A DNA stretch of 36,340 nt from Hyphomicrobiales bacterium (GTDB lineage Bacteria > Pseudomonadota > Alphaproteobacteria > Rhizobiales > Xanthobacteraceae), in the NCBI GenBank assembly GCA_017305595.1, contig JAFKKL010000015.1:1-36340 (forward strand). The letters are read 5' to 3'. A program made the position numbers and the translations under genes. Position 1 is the stretch's first letter; the number at the start of each line of letters is the position of its first letter. Shown piece by piece: positions 33,632-36,340 of the stretch. The notes below the pieces were generated by a model, which saw only the letters and a list, made by a program, of their open reading frames with translations, made no database searches and was not told the origin of the DNA.

Positions 33632-34951
33632 ATGACCGACACCGTGTTTCCCGATTTCGATCGCCCGCGACGGTATATTCGTCTGGATACCATCCTGAGG
33701 TTGCGCTGGCTCGCGGCCCTCGGACAACTCGCGGCCATCTTCTTCGTGGTCCAGAGTCTCGATTTCGATGTTCCGATCATCCCTTGCGTTGCGATCATCG
33801 CGGCCTCGGCGATCGTTACATTGGTATTGCAGATTGCCGTCAATCCGATGCAGCGATTGGCGCCACGCTACGCGGCGGCACTGCTCGCACTGAACATCGC
33901 CGAACTTGCCGGCTTGCTTTATCTGACCGGCGGTCTGGAAAATCCGTTCTCGTTCCTGTTCCTCGGCCCGGTGCTGATTTCCGCAACCGCGCTGCCGACC
34001 CGGATCACCATTACCCTCGGCGTCTTCGCCGCGGTCTGCGCCACGGCGCTCGGCTTCTTCCATCTGCCCTTGCCGTGGAACAGCGAGGGGCCGCTGGTGC
34101 TGCCGCCGGTCTACATGGCCGGCATCTGGCTTTCGATCCTGCTCGCGATCGGCGTGACCAGTCTCTATACCTTTCAAGTCACCGAAGAGGCGCGCAAGCT
34201 GGCTGACGCGCTCGCCGCGACCGAACTGGTGCTGACGCGCGAACAGCACCTGACCCAGCTCGATGGCCTGGCCGCCGCCGCCGCCCACGAACTCGGCACG
34301 CCTCTGTCGACCATTTTCCTGATCTCGCGCGAACTCGAACAGAGCACGCCGCAGGACAGCCCGCTGGCGAGCGACGTCAAAACCCTGCGCGAGCAGGCGC
34401 AACGCTGCCGCGACATCCTCGCCAAGATCGCGCAGCTGTCCTCGTCAGGCGCGCCTTTCGACCGGATGCCGTTGTCGACATTAATCGAGGAATCGGTCGC
34501 GCCGCACCGCGATTTCGGCATTGCGATCAAGATTCACATCGCCGCCTCCGACGCTCCTGAACCGGCCAGCATGCGCAACCCGGCGATCCTTTATGGCGTC
34601 GGCAACATCCTTGAAAATGCGGTGGACTTCGCCCGCACCACGGTGGAAGTGGACGCTCGCTGGAACGAGGACATCGTCGAAATCATTATTTCCGACGACG
34701 GCCCCGGCATCGCCCCCGATCTCCTAAAGCGGATCGGCGAACCTTATCTGACGCGCCGACGCGGCATGGATCAAACCCATCGCGAACGTCGCGGCCTCGG
34801 TCTTGGCATCTTCATCGCACGGACTTTCCTGGAACGCTCCGACGCCGAGGTAACATTTTCCAACCGGACTTTTCCGGAACACGGCGCGGTGGTGCGGATC
34901 GCGTGGCCGCGCGCCAGCTTCGAAACTTCGCAGGTCACGAGCAACGCCTAA
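33632..34951 (+). CDS. regB: Redox sensor histidine kinase RegB/RegS (ActS/PrrB)
   Basis: This 439-residue inner-membrane kinase senses the respiratory redox state through quinones and a cysteine, and phosphorylates RegA. About six membrane segments fill residues 25-190. The quinone motif GGLENPFSFLFL is at residue 100 onward. The H-box AAAAHELGTPLST has the phospho-acceptor His219. The redox-active cysteine of the family is at Cys259 (REQAQRCRDIL). The ATP domain has N-box NILENAVDFA, the DDGPGIAPD G1-like motif and GLGLGIFIA. All RegB landmarks are intact. The Bradyrhizobium homologue is called RegS. The start is the ATG at 33632. The response regulator follows after 173 bases. Confidence 0.95.
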   Translation: MTDTVFPDFDRPRRYIRLDTILRLRWLAALGQLAAIFFVVQSLDFDVPIIPCVAIIAASAIVTLVLQIAVNPMQRLAPRYAAALLALNIAELAGLLYLTGGLENPFSFLFLGPVLISATALPTRITITLGVFAAVCATALGFFHLPLPWNSEGPLVLPPVYMAGIWLSILLAIGVTSLYTFQVTEEARKLADALAATELVLTREQHLTQLDGLAAAAAHELGTPLSTIFLISRELEQSTPQDSPLASDVKTLREQAQRCRDILAKIAQLSSSGAPFDRMPLSTLIEESVAPHRDFGIAIKIHIAASDAPEPASMRNPAILYGVGNILENAVDFARTTVEVDARWNEDIVEIIISDDGPGIAPDLLKRIGEPYLTRRRGMDQTHRERRGLGLGIFIARTFLERSDAEVTFSNRTFPEHGAVVRIAWPRASFETSQVTSNA

Positions 34952-35026
34952 AAGCTATCCCGTTGTTCGCGCACAGTGTTTGGCAGCCGGTGGCGCATCT
35001 GCGATAAATGAGACCATCCCATTAAC

Positions 35027-35074
35027 TTCCAAGGGAACTCACAGCCGCACTCGCGACGATATGTGCCCTTGGAA
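35027..35074. promoter_or_regulatory. 9-bp inverted repeat ahead of regA
   Basis: TTCCAAGGG (35027-35035) and CCCTTGGAA (35066-35074) are exact inverses separated by 30 bases. A CAC/GTG pair just inside could extend the stem past a bulge. The right arm ends 50 bases before the regA start. It could be an operator pair or a long RNA hairpin in the regB-regA gap. Confidence 0.5.
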
Positions 35075-35124
35075 TTGCATGGCAGCACCCCATATTCTGA
35101 AGATCGACAATCAGGAAAACGCAC

Positions 35125-35679
35125 GTGACCGCCATTGCCGAACTTGCCGCCGAGACTGATCGCTCGCTGATGATCGTGGAAGACGACAAACCGTTTCTCG
35201 AGCGGCTGTCGCGCGCGATGGAAACACGCGGGTTCACCGTCACTTCATGCGAGAGCGTCTCGGATGGGCTCGACCACATCGGCAAATCCGCACCGGCCTT
35301 CGCGGTGGTTGACTTGCGCCTCGGTGACGGCAACGGCCTCGACGTGGTCGCGGCGCTGAAGCGCCAACGGCCCGACGCGCGCGCCATCGTGCTGACCGGC
35401 TACGGCAACATCGCCACCGCCGTGACCGCGGTGAAGATGGGCGCCGTCGACTATCTGTCGAAGCCGGCCGATGCCGACGACGTTGTCGCCGCCCTGCTGG
35501 CGAGCGGCACCGAGAAATCGGAACTACCGAGCAACCCGATGTCAGCGGACCGCGTTCGTTGGGAGCACATCCAGCGCATCTATGAGCTCTGCAACCGCAA
35601 CGTCTCCGAAACGGCGCGGCGGCTCAACATGCATCGCCGCACTTTGCAGCGCATCCTTGCCAAGCGCGCCCCACGCTGA
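35125..35679 (+). CDS. regA: Redox response regulator RegA/RegR (ActR/PrrA)
   Basis: This 184-residue transcription factor is phosphorylated by the preceding kinase and controls respiration, carbon, nitrogen and hydrogen genes under low oxygen. The receiver domain begins RSLMIVEDDKPFLERL, with the phosphorylated Asp63 in AVVDLRLGDGNGLDVV (the same number as in Rhodobacter RegA), conserved Thr in VLTGYGN and Lys in YLSKPAD. The Fis-type helix-turn-helix at the end, ETARRLNMHRRTLQRILAKR, is the nearly invariant family hallmark. The start is GTG at 35125. The separate inverted repeat ahead of it suggests regA also has its own control signal. Confidence 0.96.
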   Translation: MTAIAELAAETDRSLMIVEDDKPFLERLSRAMETRGFTVTSCESVSDGLDHIGKSAPAFAVVDLRLGDGNGLDVVAALKRQRPDARAIVLTGYGNIATAVTAVKMGAVDYLSKPADADDVVAALLASGTEKSELPSNPMSADRVRWEHIQRIYELCNRNVSETARRLNMHRRTLQRILAKRAPR

Positions 35680-35688
35680 GGCGGAGCC

Positions 35689-36177
35689 TTACGCAAGATC
35701 GTCGAAAGCGTATCCCTGCGGATCGATCAGCCGGTTGATTCGCAGCGCCGCGGCCATTCCGAATCGCACCGTCATCAATTTGCGCGTCGGGGCCGCCAGC
35801 CGATGCTCCGGCGCCTCGCAGTGCAGATGCGCGCCGTAGGCATCGGCGACGATCAACCCGGTCTCAGCCGGGAAAATTTCGCACGGCAAATCCTGCGGGA
35901 AGGCGAAGAACAGCCGATCGCAATGCGCGCGGTATTCGTGCCACTTGTGGTCGGCGCGCAAATCCTCCACCGACGACTTGATCTCGATGATCCAGAGATC
36001 GCCCCGCGCATTGAGCGCCACCAGATCGGCGCGCCGTCCTGACGGCAGCGGCAATTCGCTGATGCAGGAAAAGCCGAGCGATCCCAGCCAGCGCGCGGTG
36101 CCACGCGCCACCGCCAGCGCCGTCTGCGACTGGCGGCCGTCCGGCGGCGGCACGAGATTGACTGCAATCGATTCCAT
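35689..36177 (-). CDS. mmcB: MmcB family DNA repair protein
   Basis: This 162-residue protein matches MmcB, a PD-(D/E)XK-like nuclease-fold protein linked to DNA damage tolerance in Caulobacter. The core motif is visible as RRADLVALNARGDLWIIEIKSS, with Asp51, Glu65 and Lys67 spaced as in that superfamily. The following RADHKWHEYRAHCDRLFFAF is also conserved. The length is normal. It converges on regA, with 9 bases between stops. I looked for the alphaproteobacterial SOS pattern GTTC-N7-GTTC ahead of the ATG at 36175-36177 and did not find a full match. A partial GTTC/GAAC cluster is present just upstream. Confidence 0.87.
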   Translation of the reverse strand: MESIAVNLVPPPDGRQSQTALAVARGTARWLGSLGFSCISELPLPSGRRADLVALNARGDLWIIEIKSSVEDLRADHKWHEYRAHCDRLFFAFPQDLPCEIFPAETGLIVADAYGAHLHCEAPEHRLAAPTRKLMTVRFGMAAALRINRLIDPQGYAFDDLA

Positions 36178-36253
36178 GATGTTCGAACCCTAACAGATTT
36201 CATCACCACACAGCAGCATGAGATCGACTTCGGCGCGGCCGGCTGGCCCGTCG

Positions 36254-36340
36254 CGGAACGCGGTTCCGTGCGCCGAAATCGCCTCTCTAGGCACGGGGGT
36301 TCGTGCAACTGCGTGCGTCGCAGTTGGTCCTGGAGGCAAA
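36254..36340 (+). promoter_or_regulatory. Structured leader of a gene beyond the window
   Basis: A perfect 15-base palindrome (CGGAAC-GCG-GTTCCG at 36254-36268) is followed by a perfect 8-bp hairpin CAACTGCG-TGCGT-CGCAGTTG (36306-36326). A Shine-Dalgarno sequence TGGAGG at 36331-36336 comes next. The start codon would lie just beyond 36340, so a plus-strand gene probably begins there. No other gene is seen in 36178-36340. Confidence 0.5.

Noticed and set aside
33600-33632. RegR-box-like sequence ahead of regB
   Set aside because: Against the published GNG(A/G)C(A/G)TT-NN-GNCGC pattern too many fixed positions differ.
36178-36195. SOS (LexA) box ahead of mmcB
   Set aside because: GTTC and GAAC words are present, but none has the GTTC-N7-GTTC spacing of alphaproteobacterial boxes.

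Overview
The window looks like ordinary chromosome of an alphaproteobacterium of the Bradyrhizobium / Rhodopseudomonas / Afipia / Nitrobacter group. The reasons are high GC content, dense short-gap gene packing, a RegB/RegA (RegS/RegR) redox pair, a Zur-type Fur protein, MmcB, an intracellular PHA depolymerase with a cysteine lipase box, a CtrA-type TTAA-N7-TTAA box, and intergenic palindromic repeats of the Rhizobiales kind. This placement rests on recognising gene families, not on a database search. I see no rRNA, tRNA, CRISPR array, insertion sequence, phage gene or toxin/defence island.

Layout. 1-1390 (minus): start of a small membrane protein, ribosomal protein L32 (rpmF) and the monofunctional transglycosylase mtgA. 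1558-5383 (plus): ispA prenyl synthase, a DUF1345 membrane protein, an NTF2-like protein with a probable TTG start, and a CPA1 Na+/H+ antiporter. 5496-8316 (minus): zur, a DMT exporter and ispG, possibly one transcript. 8537-13138 (plus): a patatin phospholipase, then a MarR-EmrA-EmrB efflux operon. 13163-15730 (minus): pcaF-pcaH-pcaG of the protocatechuate / beta-ketoadipate pathway. 15981-18710 (plus): mutS, abutting a convergent internally duplicated membrane protein. 19599-22880 (minus): ssuA-ssuC-ssuB sulfonate/nitrate-type transporter followed by an OsmC peroxidase. 23131-25914 (plus): glnD, the PII uridylyltransferase. 25932-28313: ogt, a DUF1304 protein and an orphan Leu/Ile/Val-type binding protein with a good intrinsic terminator. 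28531-30813 (plus): a class A PBP (PBP1a) behind a CtrA-like box. 30962-33355 (minus): a YgjP-type metallopeptidase and phaZ. 33632-35679 (plus): regB-regA. 35689-36177 (minus): mmcB. The window ends at the leader of another plus-strand gene.

Working together. Several genes belong to pathways completed elsewhere: ispG and ispA (MEP isoprenoid route), mtgA and PBP1a (peptidoglycan), pcaFHG (aromatic catabolism), ssuABC (sulfur scavenging without the ssuD/ssuE genes here), glnD (nitrogen sensing), phaZ and regBA (carbon store and redox control). The least explained signals are non-coding: a 27-bp near-perfect palindrome between zur and the patatin gene, three copies of a two-hairpin repeat at gene ends, a 9-bp inverted repeat with 48-bp span ahead of regA, hairpins between phaZ and regB, and a hairpin just ahead of a ribosome-binding site at the right edge. 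I found no convincing undescribed multi-gene system.
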